A DNA stretch of 64,000 nt, taken from the NCBI RefSeq assembly GCF_028858725.1, contig NC_084761.1:35246501-35310500 (forward strand). The letters are read 5' to 3'. Positions within the stretch are counted from its first letter, which is position 1, and every line of letters begins with the position of its first letter. The position numbers were made by a program, and so were the translations under genes. The DNA is from Colius striatus. Lineage: Eukaryota; Chordata; Aves; Coliiformes; Coliidae. Below the pieces are notes generated by a model. The model saw only the letters and a program-made list of their open reading frames with translations. It did no database searches and was not told the origin of the DNA. Shown here in pieces: positions 22,240 through 60,500 of the stretch.

Positions 22240-23353
22240 TGGGGGGGGGGGGGGGGGCGGCGGGGCATGGCTTCTTTAAACAAAGAGCTGCCAGAAGCTT
22301 CCCCTTTAGCTGATAGGGCTAGGACCGGTCACTTCTAAGATGGACCACGCAACTGACCCAGGCCTGGTCAATTAGTGATGGAGGTAAGGCCTCTGTGAAT
22401 AACATATTTGAGAAGGAGAAGTTGCTGCGCAGTTGCTAAACTGCAGCAGCAACAGGGAGTGAGAATGTGAAAACATCTCTGCAGACATCGAGGTCTGTGG
22501 AGATGAAGGGGGAGGAGGGTGCTTAGGCCCTGAAAGAAAGACTCCTCTGTGACCTGTGGTGAGGACCATGGTGAGGCAGTTGTCCCCCTGCAGTCCTTGG
22601 AGGCCACTGGGAAGCAGAGATCCACTGGCAGCCCGTGGAGGACTCCACGTCAGAGCGGGTGGATGCCTGAAGGTGGCTGTGACTCCATGGGAAGCTCACC
22701 CTGGAGCAAGTTCCTAGCAGGATCTGGGAGCCCATGGGGAGAGAGAAGCCCACGCTGGACCAGTTTTGCTTGTTGCCCTGTGGGGCATCCATGCTGAAGC
22801 AGTCTGTTCCTGAAAGACTGTCTGGTGGATGACCCACATTGGGTCAGGGTGTGAGGAGATGCCCCCGTGAGAGGCCTCATGGTTCGTGAGGAACTGTAGC
22901 CCATGGGAAGGACCCACGCTGGAGAAGTTAATGAGGGTCTGTCTGCCGTGGGGAGGGACCCCACAGTGTATCAGTGGGAAGTGTGAAGAGGCTTCCCCCT
23001 GAGATGAAGCTGCAGCAAAGTCCATTTGTAACAAACTGACCACAACCCTCATCCCCCATCCCAAGTGCTGCTGGAGGGGGAAGGAAGGAGAGTCCTGAGA
23101 AGAACAAGGGGTGGGGGGAGGTGTTTTAAGATTTAGTTGTATTTCTCATCTCTGTGTTCTTATTGTTCCTTTAATAAATCAAACCTTTTTCTCCCCAAGT
23201 TGAGTCTGTTTTGCCCATGATGCTAATTGCTGAGTGATCTCTCTGTCTCTATCTCAACTCACAAACTGCTCATTATATTTCTCTCTCTCTCCAGTCCAGT
23301 TTAGGAGGGGGAGTGATATTATGACTTGGTGGACATCTGGCTAAACCATCACA
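22240..23353 (+). mobile_element. Solo LTR, avian ERVL-like, 1,114 bp, with target-site duplication
   Basis: The element starts TG (22240) and ends CA (23353). It is flanked on both sides by the same five bases, AATGA, at 22235-22239 and 23354-23358. A 5-bp duplication is typical of class III (ERVL-like) retroviral insertions. The 3' part has a poly(A) signal AATAAA at 23173-23178, then CAAGTTGAGTCTGTTTTGCC and a terminus ending TAAACCATCACA, which fits LTR architecture. The middle (about 22550-22990) repeats a degenerate unit around AGCCCATGG and ACCCACGCTGGA. A G17 run at 22241-22257 sits next to the 5' end. No internal gag-pol sequence or second LTR is seen, so this is a recombined solo copy. 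No intact open frame is present. Confidence 0.85.
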
Positions 23354-23358
23354 AATGA
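23354..23358. repeat. Target-site duplication, right copy (AATGA)
   Basis: Identical to the five bases directly before the LTR at 22235-22239. Confidence 0.8.
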
Positions 23359-26300
23359 TCATCCACAAAAGAAACAAGGAAGTAATCAGAATGTGATGGC
23401 AGTATTTCCATAGCAAAAATTGATTTCTTAGAACCGATGACAGCCTTCTGACAGAAAATTGATGACAGAAAGGAAAAAAAAAAAAAAAAGAAATTAAATT
23501 GAGTTTTTAACTCTCATTAAGTTTTAATAAAATGAAATAAAAACAGTATGAGCAGCTGTGTTCTACTGGGTGCACACCTCAAAGACATGACAGTAAAACC
23601 ACCATAATAAAAGAGATGAAATCTCTGATTTTCACTGTAGGAGAACATAAGTTTAATCCTTACTGTCCACCCCATGGTGAAATTCTGACCAGGCAAGATG
23701 TACAGCTCATACATCACCAATGGTCTGCATTTGCATAGTGCAAAGTAAGAAGGAAAAATGAGGAAACCTATAAAACCAATGTCATATAAATAAAAATATA
23801 ATTCATGAATAATATATACCACATAGTTTTCCAACTGCAATTATATAGTAGTCTATTTTCTTTGCCATTTTAATTTACTAAATTATTTATGGGGTTCCAT
23901 ATACTAAAGAATAATCCCAGTTTATTTTATTTTGACATAACTGTCTTTTAAATAAATTTGAATTTCATGAGAGGAGAATGTACATAGTGATTGACATCAA
24001 CAATAATTCACATCAGTCTTTCCAGTAGTGAAGAATGATGCTAGTACAGCTGTTATCTCCAAGTTCTGGGGAGTACCTTTTTGCTCTTTTCTCTAATATT
24101 AGAAACCTTAATACTTAGTGAAGATGAACTTGGGTTTTTTTTTAGCACTACTTCACATGTAACCTCTTCCTGAAAACAAGGAAGCTTGTGTGAGTTCTGT
24201 AGATAGAACTAGTCCCATACGGTGGAGACAGTCCCCTGACAACTCATATAGCACTTAGGAAGGTGATCCCTTCTCTTATATGTCAATTACAACTTTTTCA
24301 CTGCACAATATTTTCAAAAAATATAAATTAATGAACATGCATTTATGTGTGAGGATATTTCATGCAGTTGTTTCTGGTCTTACTAAAACACAACAGCAGA
24401 ACAAGAGTCAGCTCACAAGAATGCTACACTTTGAAGGCTATATTGTTATTAACTCAAATTCATTTCTGTAATAAAATCGTTTGGGGCTAAGAAGTTACTT
24501 CAGAAGCAGAATTGTTTCTTGACAATTAAAGCTTGGCACAACAAACAACAGAACATGTCCAGAGCTCTCTTAAAAGACAAGAGTAGCAGAAAAGAGGATT
24601 TTGCAACAAAAGACTAGATCCTCACAGATCAACACAGTTCCTCTTCTGATCACTTCTGGGACACAAAGTGGAAGATTTCCAATGAGAAACTCGGTGGGGG
24701 ACACCAGTGAAACAAATCTATTTCAGTGCTTAAGTATATATAATTCCTCTCACTGCAGATTCAGTGCACTTTCACTATCTGCATGAAAAAATAACAATTT
24801 TATCATTATCATTGTAGCAAATATTTACACATTTAGCATTTCTTTTAAGTCTTCTCTAAACACAATTATTTTAGTCTTTACTCAAAGTGTCTGCATTTTT
24901 AAGTCAATCATGCTAGTTGTTTCAATGCAGAGTTGCTTGAGAGTTACATGCTTACATATTTTTACTTGAAATTGAGGAAAACCTGCTTTCTTTCTAGACT
25001 GGTAAAATACACTAAAGCCTTGGATTTATGGTAAAAAAAAGAAAAAAAAAAAAACAATCTATTTCTGATTTGGTTTGTAGAAAAACTTTCTGAAAGTATT
25101 CAAAACAAGTGACTTGCAGCAATGCATTCCTTTAACTTTTAGAAGTGCGATTTATATTTACTTACATATCTACAATATGGCTTTACATAACAACCATCAC
25201 TGGAGAAGGATATCCAATTTAATAAGGTTATTACTTTTCTCGCATGGATTCAGACTAGGGTATCAATCCCCTAGAGCATCAAAGGAAATCAAAGACAGCA
25301 GCAAGGTTGAAAAGATTTATTAAGGTTTCTAGTCCATTATTCTAATGAAATATTAATTACAACCTACAGCATGCAACCTACAGTCTACAGCGAATAGCCA
25401 GTATGTATGCTTGTGGTAATCAGTACAAGTAAAGTGGGGTTCTTTGCCTTCAGAAGGGTAGAGATAAGCAGGATTTTGACTGTTTCCCCTTTACCAGCCT
25501 TTACGAAACTTAAAAGATCTTTAGTGTTTGTGACTTTGATCCTTGACTCATTTAACTGAAACTGGCCAAACAATTCAAGTTCACTAGAGGAGGAAGCCAG
25601 GCCAGCAACCATATGACACAATTGTGTTAAGCTTTACTCTCTGATAAATTCAACTACAAAGAGATCAGATCTGTTCTGGCAAAGATGCCTCCTTTGGAAC
25701 CTAAGGCAACCACACAAAACACTGGTAGACAGGAAAAGACTGAACTAAAATGATGTAAGAACTTGTATCAGAAACATCACTAAGAAGACAGCTCTTAGCT
25801 TGATACTCAAAGAGAGACAGAGAAAAAACAAACAAAAATACCAAACTAGTGCTTGGCCTTCAGTGAACTAAAGTCCAGACAGAACTGAAAAAGTTCCTGA
25901 ACTGTAAAAAAATTATATGCTTATTCATGAACGATGTAAAATATTTTCTGTTATTTTGGATATATTAATTACAGGTAAGTTACTATCGTAGTTATTTCTA
26001 GTACTGATGTATCAGTGTTGTCTACTTTTTAGAAATGTTGAAAACGTATGAGTTTATGTCACATATTTGAGAAAAGTATTTATATTGACATCTTTTTTAT
26101 TCTTGACTGAGCTTGGTAGCTTCTAACTGATCTACTTCTTGTACCATCTTGCCAAGAATGCATTATGTAAAAAGAACAAAGGTGAACACAGCAGGCATCT
26201 TAATACCAAATTGGTAATTGAGCACAGAAATGAACTATTTCTGCTCAAAACAGTATAGGAAGAACCATTCTTTACTGTCAATATCATTGAATGAGGTTCT

Positions 26301-27467
26301 CTTTGTTAGTCTGCATAACCTTGAATAAACCACTTACCTCCACTGAATTGTTATTACATCTGCAACACAGGGATATCTTTCAGTTCCCTTAAAATGTTTC
26401 TTAAACTTTGAAATGAAATTTATAGTTAATTCACTGACTGGTAGAAAATTATAGAAAAGGCAATTGGTGTATCAGGGTTTTTACTTAAGGTTTTCAGGGC
26501 TGCTGCTGAGATGACTAATTCAGAACACTCTTCTAAGCTCTAGGTAATGGTAAGAAAGGGAAGTACTAGATTAAATTAAACAGATGATATCCAGGTGGGA
26601 AAGAAAGGACCTGCAAGTGGGAAAGAAAGGATTTCCTAACTTGTACTCACTTCCAAAGGAACCTACTGAGGATATCAATAATACCTTAGGTTGCAATGTC
26701 CTAAGACATTGGGTGGAGAAGGAAAATTTAATTAAAAAAAAAAAAAGGCTGATTAAAAATTTAATTAAGGGAAGAGTTGATTTGGCAGTTCATAGTAGCC
26801 AAACAACTGAAGACTTCTTTTCAAGATGAGCTGCTGCCTCACCTACACACATAGTCCTGTGAACTATTAGATGACACATCAATGCAGCTCTTGAAAAGCT
26901 AAAGAGGTCTCACAAGCGAGAATCAGGCCTCACACTGCTGACTATGTCAACTCTGGGATAAACAGTCTGACAAGTTTTGGGTTTTGCAGTTTACTGAGTA
27001 GGAAATTTCCTTTCACTGTGTATACGTCCAATGAAGATATGTTTTCAGTCCTTTCCATAAACTGGAAACAGCAACCATTAAAAAAACCCAAACCAAGTAG
27101 CTACATAATTTAAATGACGGTGTGTGCCATTAATAGGTCAAAGCCTAAGCAAAGCCACCAACTTAATAGTGGAAAGCTTGGGCAAATAATTGCAATTTCA
27201 GGGAGGGTGTCAGGAATTGAGCTAGAAAGAGACCCCAGTCACTGTTCCTTAGTACCTCTTAATCCATGTGGTTTCTCCCAGAATACACTTCTCACTCCCA
27301 TCTCAAACTAAAATCCACATTTGCCTCCTTCCAAGAATTTACAGTTGCAATTCCTTGGGTATTTGGCAGAGTATCACCTATGATGCTAATTTAGTTCAGC
27401 ACCCATGGTCCTCTGTTTTGTCAGTGACTACTGTGGAGTTAACTGGCATTGTAGCAGTTTTTACAAG
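23359..27467. other. Intergenic region between two LTRs
   Basis: No gene recognised. Low-complexity pieces include an A-run near 23476-23489 and A-runs near 25033-25055. At 26595-26631 a 15-base block, GTGGGAAAGAAAGGA, is duplicated with a 22-base period. Open frames here are short and look like chance. Confidence 0.55.
26595..26631. repeat. Short tandem duplication, 22-bp period
   Basis: GTGGGAAAGAAAGGA occurs at 26595-26609 and again, unchanged, at 26617-26631. This is consistent with a replication-slippage duplication. Confidence 0.75.
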
Positions 27468-28039
27468 TGTGCTGGTTTTGGCTGGGGTCCATTTAATTGT
27501 CCTCATAGCAGATGATACAGAGCTGTTGGGTTTGTGGTGGAAACAGTATTGATAACACAGGGATGTTTTCATCACTGCTATGTAATGCTTACACAGTGTT
27601 AAGGCCTTTTCTGCCTCTCACTTCACCAATGAGTAGGCTGGAGGGACCCAAGAAGTTAGGAGGTGACACAACCATGACAGCTTACCTCAACTGACCAAAG
27701 GGCCATGCTCACCATACAGAGCTCAAGGAAGAAGAAGGAGACAGAGGGACATTTGGAGTTACAGTGTTTTATCTTCACAAGCAATCTTCCTTTATGTGTG
27801 ATGGAGCCCTGCTGTCCTTGGGATGGCTGAACACCATCCTGTCCATGGGAAGGGGCAAATGAATTCCTTTGTTTGATTTGTTTGCATGTGTAGCTGTTGG
27901 TATACCTAAGAAACTCAACCCAGCAGTTTTCTTAGTTTTATGATTCTGTTCCCCATTCCACTGCAGGGGCAGCCGATTTACAGGCAGGGAGCAAACCTCC
28001 GTGTGGTGCTTAGTTGCCAGCTGGGGTTAAAGCACCACA
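27468..28039 (+). mobile_element. Solo LTR, avian ERVL-like, about 572 bp
   Basis: The segment opens TGTGCTGGTTTTGGCTGGG and closes GGTGCTTAGTTGCCAGCTGG followed by GGTTAAAGCACCACA, the two ends of a very common avian LTR family. Internal family blocks are recognisable in order: TTGATAACACAGGGATGTTT, TTAAGGCCTTTTCTGCCTCT, CAACTGACCAAAGGGCCATG, GATGGAGCCCTGCTGTCCTT and GGGATGGCTGAACACC. The flanking ACAAG (27463-27467) also occurs at 28037-28041, but that copy overlaps the LTR end, so the duplication is ambiguous. The element lies about 250-450 bp upstream of the TMEM184C core promoter and in the same orientation. It is related to the LTR at 45908-46497. Confidence 0.85.
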
Positions 28040-28254
28040 AGGCACTTCCAAAACAAACAAACAAAACAAGTCCAACAAATACTTGAGACTTAATATACAG
28101 TTTGCATTATTTATACTGGAGTCTTCATGTCACAATCTGCCGTTTGTTCTTGAAATTACTTAACTGTACACAAGACATTGCTGTCTCTGCCTCGCTCTCA
28201 GATGGGCATCTATAGAGGCATTTGGGACAGAGCTCTGCTTACGGAGGCTATAAA
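28040..28254. other. Spacer between LTR and TMEM184C CpG island
   Basis: Short unique sequence with a small AAAC repeat (28052-28067). No gene or site was assigned. Confidence 0.5.
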
Positions 28255-28462
28255 ACGGTTGTAATTGTGCCCGCTTCGCTTCCTGTGGGAGGCACACGGA
28301 GCAGCCACCTCAGCTGACAGAGCGGCCCCGGCCCGCACGAGCCCCAGTCCACCCGTCCCCAGTCAATCGTCTCTCCCGCGCGAAGTGGGGAGGCGGGAGA
28401 CATAAGTGGAACCACAGGCGCTGGCCGCGGTAGTCGGGGTGGTCACGACAGGAAGGACAATA

Positions 28463-28525
28463 AGCCAATCGGTGCGGGCGATGGGGTAGGGGCGGAGCAG
28501 CCGGAAGCGTTGTCGGGCGGAAGTG
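28463..28525 (+). promoter_or_regulatory. NF-Y / SP1 / ETS site cluster
   Basis: Within 63 bases lie a CCAAT box (AGCCAATCGG), a GC box (GGGGCGGAGC) and two GGAA ETS cores, the usual order upstream of a TATA-less start site. Assigned by motif match only. Confidence 0.6.
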
Positions 28526-28697
28526 CTGTGGGGGTGTGTGCACGGGGTGGTGCTGCGCCGAGCCGTCCCAGGGCAGCGCGTAGGGGCGGGCTAGTCAGGG
28601 CCGAGCCCAACCTAACTCAGCCCAGCCCAGCCCAGCCCAGCATAGCATCAGGCGGTACGGCGCTGAGCTGAGCTGAGCCGAGCCTAGCCGGCGGCTG

Positions 28698-28703
28698 ATG
28701 TGA
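28698..28703 (+). promoter_or_regulatory. Start-stop upstream ORF (ATGTGA)
   Basis: ATG at 28698 is followed directly by TGA, 141 bases upstream of the TMEM184C start codon. Such minimal uORFs can stall ribosomes. It matters only if transcription starts upstream of it, which is likely but unproven. Confidence 0.45.
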
Positions 28704-28735
28704 GCCAGCGCGGTGTGCGGGCGGTCCCGCCGGTG

Positions 28736-37814
<9,079 letters not shown>

Positions 37815-39310
37815 GCTTGCCTTTTCTTTGAGTGTGTCAAAGAGTCTTGTTATATACTTGCCCCACATATTCTGTTAACATGTACTATTAGTCATGAAAG
37901 TCACAAAGCTTGGGAAAGCTACTGCGCAGAGAGGAGGAGGATATGGCTGTAACTGACATGTGAATTCTGAATCAATAACGGAGGTGAGTATGTGAGCATC
38001 TGTGTACCCCATGAGTATAAAACACGCACACTTAATAGAGGTTTCTGTGTAAACTTAAGAATCAACTCCTTAAACTGACAAAAACTTCATGTCAAAACTA
38101 CACTGACCTCTATTTAAAGTCAAAAGAAACATTTGAAAAAATACTCTGCTCTTCTAAAGATGAAGTGCAAGTACTACTAGCAAGCGTTAATTTCAAGAAT
38201 GTAATTTAAGAGAGGACAGTAGCAAATGTATTAGCATTGGTTGTCCTCTTCCTTGTTGATGGTAACTTCCATACCCCAAGGCTGAATGGGTGGTGGATGA
38301 AATGGTACCTTTTGTACAGATGCCATCATCTTCCCTGTCCTGTATAGCTAAATAAAACCCCTTCATAAAGATTATTATAGCACATCAGTGAAGACTGTTT
38401 ACAAAGAAAACATTTCCTACAGGCCTTGCTATAAAATTCCACACCCAGAACATAGGGTTGATGTATCTCTTGTCCTTGTAGCTTATAATTTGGAAGTCTT
38501 TTATGTTCAGAAGAGGGAGCTAGGATGATAGGTTTAGAAATTAATACCTTACACCTGACTACTTTTTTCCTAACCTTCTGAAGTAACAATGGTTACTACC
38601 TTAAAATCCATGGGCGGGGGGAATAAAGGATGTCAAAAAGGAAGTAGAAAACAAAACTGATTTTTTATTCTGCAATAAATTCATTAAGTTTGTTTTAAGC
38701 TGCTAAAGCAGAATAACTTGACAATGTGTCTTTAGTAATTTGCTTTCATAAATTTATGTGTGTAATGATTGTATTATGCTTCTGGATTCAAATGTAATAG
38801 TTTTTCACCCTACCCCGGAACAGACCTTTGCTAAGATTAAACCAAGTTGCTAGTCTCTCATACTGGAGTTACTAGCATTAGATGTCAGATTGAGAAGTAG
38901 TATACTTGTATCAAAGTGTTATTTTGCAAAATAAAATCACAGTGATATCAATTTTATCCCATTACCAGATTTTTACTACTCCTGCATGTTTGCAATTGGA
39001 CAAAAAAAAAATCCTAGAACATTGACCTTTTAAGTGACATCTGAAATTTCTTTGTCAGCATTGTTAGCATTTACAGGATAAATGTTTAACTTCTGGCTGT
39101 CACAGTAAATTCATCTTAAGTGCTTTTTTTGCAGTACTAGTGTGATGTAAATACTGCGCCTTACTCACTAGGCTGCATATTTTAGAGTTGACTAAGTACT
39201 TGCTGTATGTGAAGTTAGTGGAAAAGTGTATATCATGATTTTCAAGTTTCCAAGTCATTGCCTTTTTGTTGTAAATAAGCAATTAAAGATTTTATTTAAA
39301 CTGTTCACCT
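37815..39310 (+). other. TMEM184C: TMEM184C 3' UTR (extent uncertain)
   Basis: Non-coding sequence after the stop. Candidate poly(A) signals on the plus strand include AATAAA at 38930-38935 and ATTAAA at 39282-39287; weaker options lie near 38627 and 38675. Which is used cannot be told by eye. The opposite-strand PRMT9 3' end lies to the right. Confidence 0.6.
39282..39296. terminator. Candidate back-to-back poly(A) signals
   Basis: ATTAAA at 39282-39287 serves the plus strand, and TTTATT at 39291-39296 is AATAAA on the minus strand. Only three bases separate them. They lie between the convergent genes TMEM184C and PRMT9, so either or both could end here. This is a motif match only. Confidence 0.4.
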
Positions 39311-40507
39311 TCTTTTAATTACTGCTACAGTAACTTCTGAGTGTATCACATGATACAGCTGTCCCCTTCTTAAAGGAAGGGGAGCTTAAGTATAGTACAA
39401 CTCTTACTGAAAGCATAAATTTGTATTATCTTACAGCTTTTGCTGAGAATTCTTGTTAGAAGAAGAAGACTCAATGAAGAACTGGAATCTACTTGTTTAT
39501 GCTTTTATCTTTTTATCCATGTAACAGTCCTCTGCTGAAAGGAAACAACTTGTAAAAGCTCACAGTGCTTGCAGTGTCCACTGTAGATTTCTTGTTTGTA
39601 TATAGACAAAAAGAGGGAGTGGTACAAATAATATCTGAAGGATCAGAGCTACGGTCTTTGAGCTTTTTAAAAATTTCACCCTGAAGAACTTTTCTTTGAT
39701 GCTTGAAGGTCTGTCTGTTTAGTGCAAAACTCAGATAAGGTAGAGAGAGGACTTTTAATAGGAAAACAGCTGGTGAAATATCAAGGGTGCTTCTTTCACA
39801 GCATTTCTGAGAAGCTCCTAAAAGTCTTTCAGTGACATCTGCCCTGTCTTTTGAAAATTATTATTCCATGGCATGACCTTTCAAATGAAATTTTTCTATA
39901 AGCTTGATAATAATTTTGCATCTTTAATATTAACCATTTTTGTTCCTCCATTGTTTTATGCCTGATCTTTTCCCAGCTTTTAAAATCAGAAGCTTTGAAG
40001 ACTGCTCTTCCCTTACTGCTTGATGCTGCTTAAAAGCTTTTAACTGGTCCTTTTCAGCCTTAGACTTAAGTTTCATTGACTAAGGGTATAGTATATCCTT
40101 AGTTTAACTCATTTTGCTGTCTTAATTGCTGAAAAGCTTAGTAAGTATGCTTGACCACTCTTATTTGATGTTTTGCTTTGATGAGAGGTCTTCCAGCACA
40201 AGCCTTAACACATCTCCAGAAAACTGCACCACTTCACTGAAAATGCCTTGCTGAAAATAACTTGTATTTCATGGAGCATGGTTGTGGTTGGGGTGAAGAC
40301 AACACTTCCCCTAACTGTTTGGTAAGATACTGTTACAGGGCAGGTTTTAGTGCAGCAGTAGAACACCAGTATCTACTATTAAAGCAACACCATCACCTTT
40401 TTGATCAGTAGATAAAGTTTAGACTTTAATATAAATTAGTATCAGTGATGTTCTAAAGTCAATTTATGCATAGATAGTTAACCACACAAGTTTACCCATG
40501 ACATTCT
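39311..40507 (-). other. PRMT9: PRMT9 3' UTR (extent uncertain) and convergent zone
   Basis: Sequence after the PRMT9 stop, read on the minus strand. Minus-strand ATTAAA occurs at 40435-40440 and 39923-39928, and AATAAA at 39291-39296. The real end is unknown. No gene is seen here. Confidence 0.5.
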
Positions 40508-59190
<18,683 letters not shown>

Positions 59191-59217
59191 TCTGAAGGAT
59201 GTCAATACTTGCTCTTT

Positions 59218-60235
59218 CTAAAAAACAAACCAAAATAAAAAACAAACACCAAGAAACCCTATGTGTACAGTAGGCCAAAAGAGTTGCACACAAACCTGAG
59301 AGATTAAACATTTTAATTTGCGCTGGCATTACTGAAAACATCCTCCCTCTCCCTAAACCCTAAGCACTCAAAACCATAAACATCTTAGTGCCATTGCTAA
59401 TTCCATCAACTTTAGTACAAGTGTTCACCATTCAAAAACAGGCATCACATTTATGTTAGACTAGGTCCTGGAAACAGGATACACTTCCTCACTTTTTAAA
59501 AATCAGTTATGTAATATGTATTTTAGCATGTCTCTAGCCAAACAGTTCTGCACACCGCAAGTTCATGAACTCATAAGTTTCATAATCAGCCAAAGTCTGA
59601 AGCTTAAAACATTTTCACTTCAGTAACAGTATCTTCCTAAGTCAAAGACTCCCAGAAAAAGAGCTCAGTTTATTTTACATAAGGCAACATGACTATTTTT
59701 CCCCCTCAAGAAAATGTTAAGAGTGATAAAAATCAATATGTATGCTCTTATAACTGCCTTGGTGATCATTTTAACTTTTAATGCTTACCTATATAAGACG
59801 GCCTAATACTGCTTTCGGGACTCTCAGATGTATCCTAAAGCTGAGGAGAGCAAAGGTTAAACGGAGAGGGACTACAAGGAACACAGCACCACCAAATATA
59901 GGCGCTCTTTTTTTTTTTTTTTTCTCCTTACACGACCCCCTCCCCACCATCAAACATCAGCCACCACTGAGCACCAGTAATTTCCACAGGGGTCCGCAAA
60001 ACCCGGGAAGGCCCGTACGGATTTGGCTGCCCGGGGACAGACAAGACGAGAAGATCGGCTGCAAGCGGCGAGGAGCGCGGAACCGCTAGAAAACCTCGCA
60101 GGGCGTACCGCCGCCACACCCTGCTCCACTCGCGGGGAGAACGCCAGGGCCACTGCCCCAGGAAGCAGTGAGAAAGGTTGGAGGAGGCTTCTCCTACGGC
60201 CAGGCCCGGAAGCCGAACGCCCCTAGGGCTATCAC
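59218..60235 (-). other. PRMT9: PRMT9 intron 1
   Basis: 1.0 kb, its 5' part inside the CpG island. A T17-18 run sits at about 59909-59925. Inferred from the donor GTGATA at 60235 and acceptor TTTTTTAG at 59218. Confidence 0.75.
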
Positions 60236-60295
60236 CTGCTCAGCACGGGCCTGGGCTCCCAGACAGCTGAGGTGCATACTGTAGGCCGCCGCCAT
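60236..60295 (-). CDS. PRMT9: PRMT9 exon 1, putative N-terminal extension
   Basis: ATG at 60295-60293 opens MAAAYSMHLSCLGAQARAEQ, 20 codons exactly, before donor GTGATA. Spliced to exon 2 at 59217 it continues in frame through KEQVLTSFR into MPNSNAK, giving a predicted 871-residue protein. The start lies in TAAGATGGCGGC, which matches the TISU translation-initiator consensus SAASATGGCGGC at all but the first base and is also a YY1 site. The human protein, as I recall it, starts at the position of MPNSNAK, so the extension may instead be 5' UTR. Confidence 0.55.
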
Positions 60296-60299
60296 CTTA
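60288..60299 (-). promoter_or_regulatory. PRMT9: TISU / YY1 element at the PRMT9 exon 1 ATG
   Basis: The minus strand reads TAAGATGGCGGC, 11 of 12 positions of SAASATGGCGGC. TISU elements act both as YY1-bound promoter elements and as initiators for very short 5' UTRs. Confidence 0.65.
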
Positions 60300-60320
60300 G
60301 CGCCGGGCAGAAGCCAGGAC

Positions 60321-60330
60321 GCATGCGCAG
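60321..60330. promoter_or_regulatory. Candidate NRF1 site
   Basis: GCATGCGCAG is a near match to the palindromic NRF1 consensus (GCGCATGCGC), located about 25 bp upstream of the TISU element with respect to PRMT9. Confidence 0.6.
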
Positions 60331-60500
60331 TGCAGCCGGCGCAGACCTGGGCGTCAGCGAGCGGCGGCGGCCGCCTTCCTGCGCCGTTGGCGGGCGGACT
60401 CTGAGCGATCGGTACCTGCTCGCCCCGTCCGCCGCCTAGCCTTGAGTAGTCGTCGAGACATCGCTGCCGCAAGGTCAGGGTCCCGCTCGACTCCGCCCGC

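Larger units (their letters stand above)
59990..60500 (-). promoter_or_regulatory. PRMT9: CpG-island promoter of PRMT9
   Basis: GC- and CpG-rich block covering exon 1. An NRF1-type GCATGCGCAG lies at 60321-60330, and a YY1/TISU element GCCGCCATCTT (plus strand) at 60288-60298. No TATA box. Since TISU elements sit within about 30 nt of the cap, the start site is probably near 60300-60325 (inference). Confidence 0.75.

Noticed and set aside
22372-23064. Several overlapping open frames of 65-116 codons
   Set aside because: All lie inside the LTR and follow its degenerate repeat unit in several frames at once; no protein family resemblance.
60194-60472. 92-codon minus-strand frame starting upstream of the PRMT9 TISU ATG
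   Set aside because: The upstream part lies before the probable start site; no homology. Only the part from 60295 down is considered as possible exon 1.
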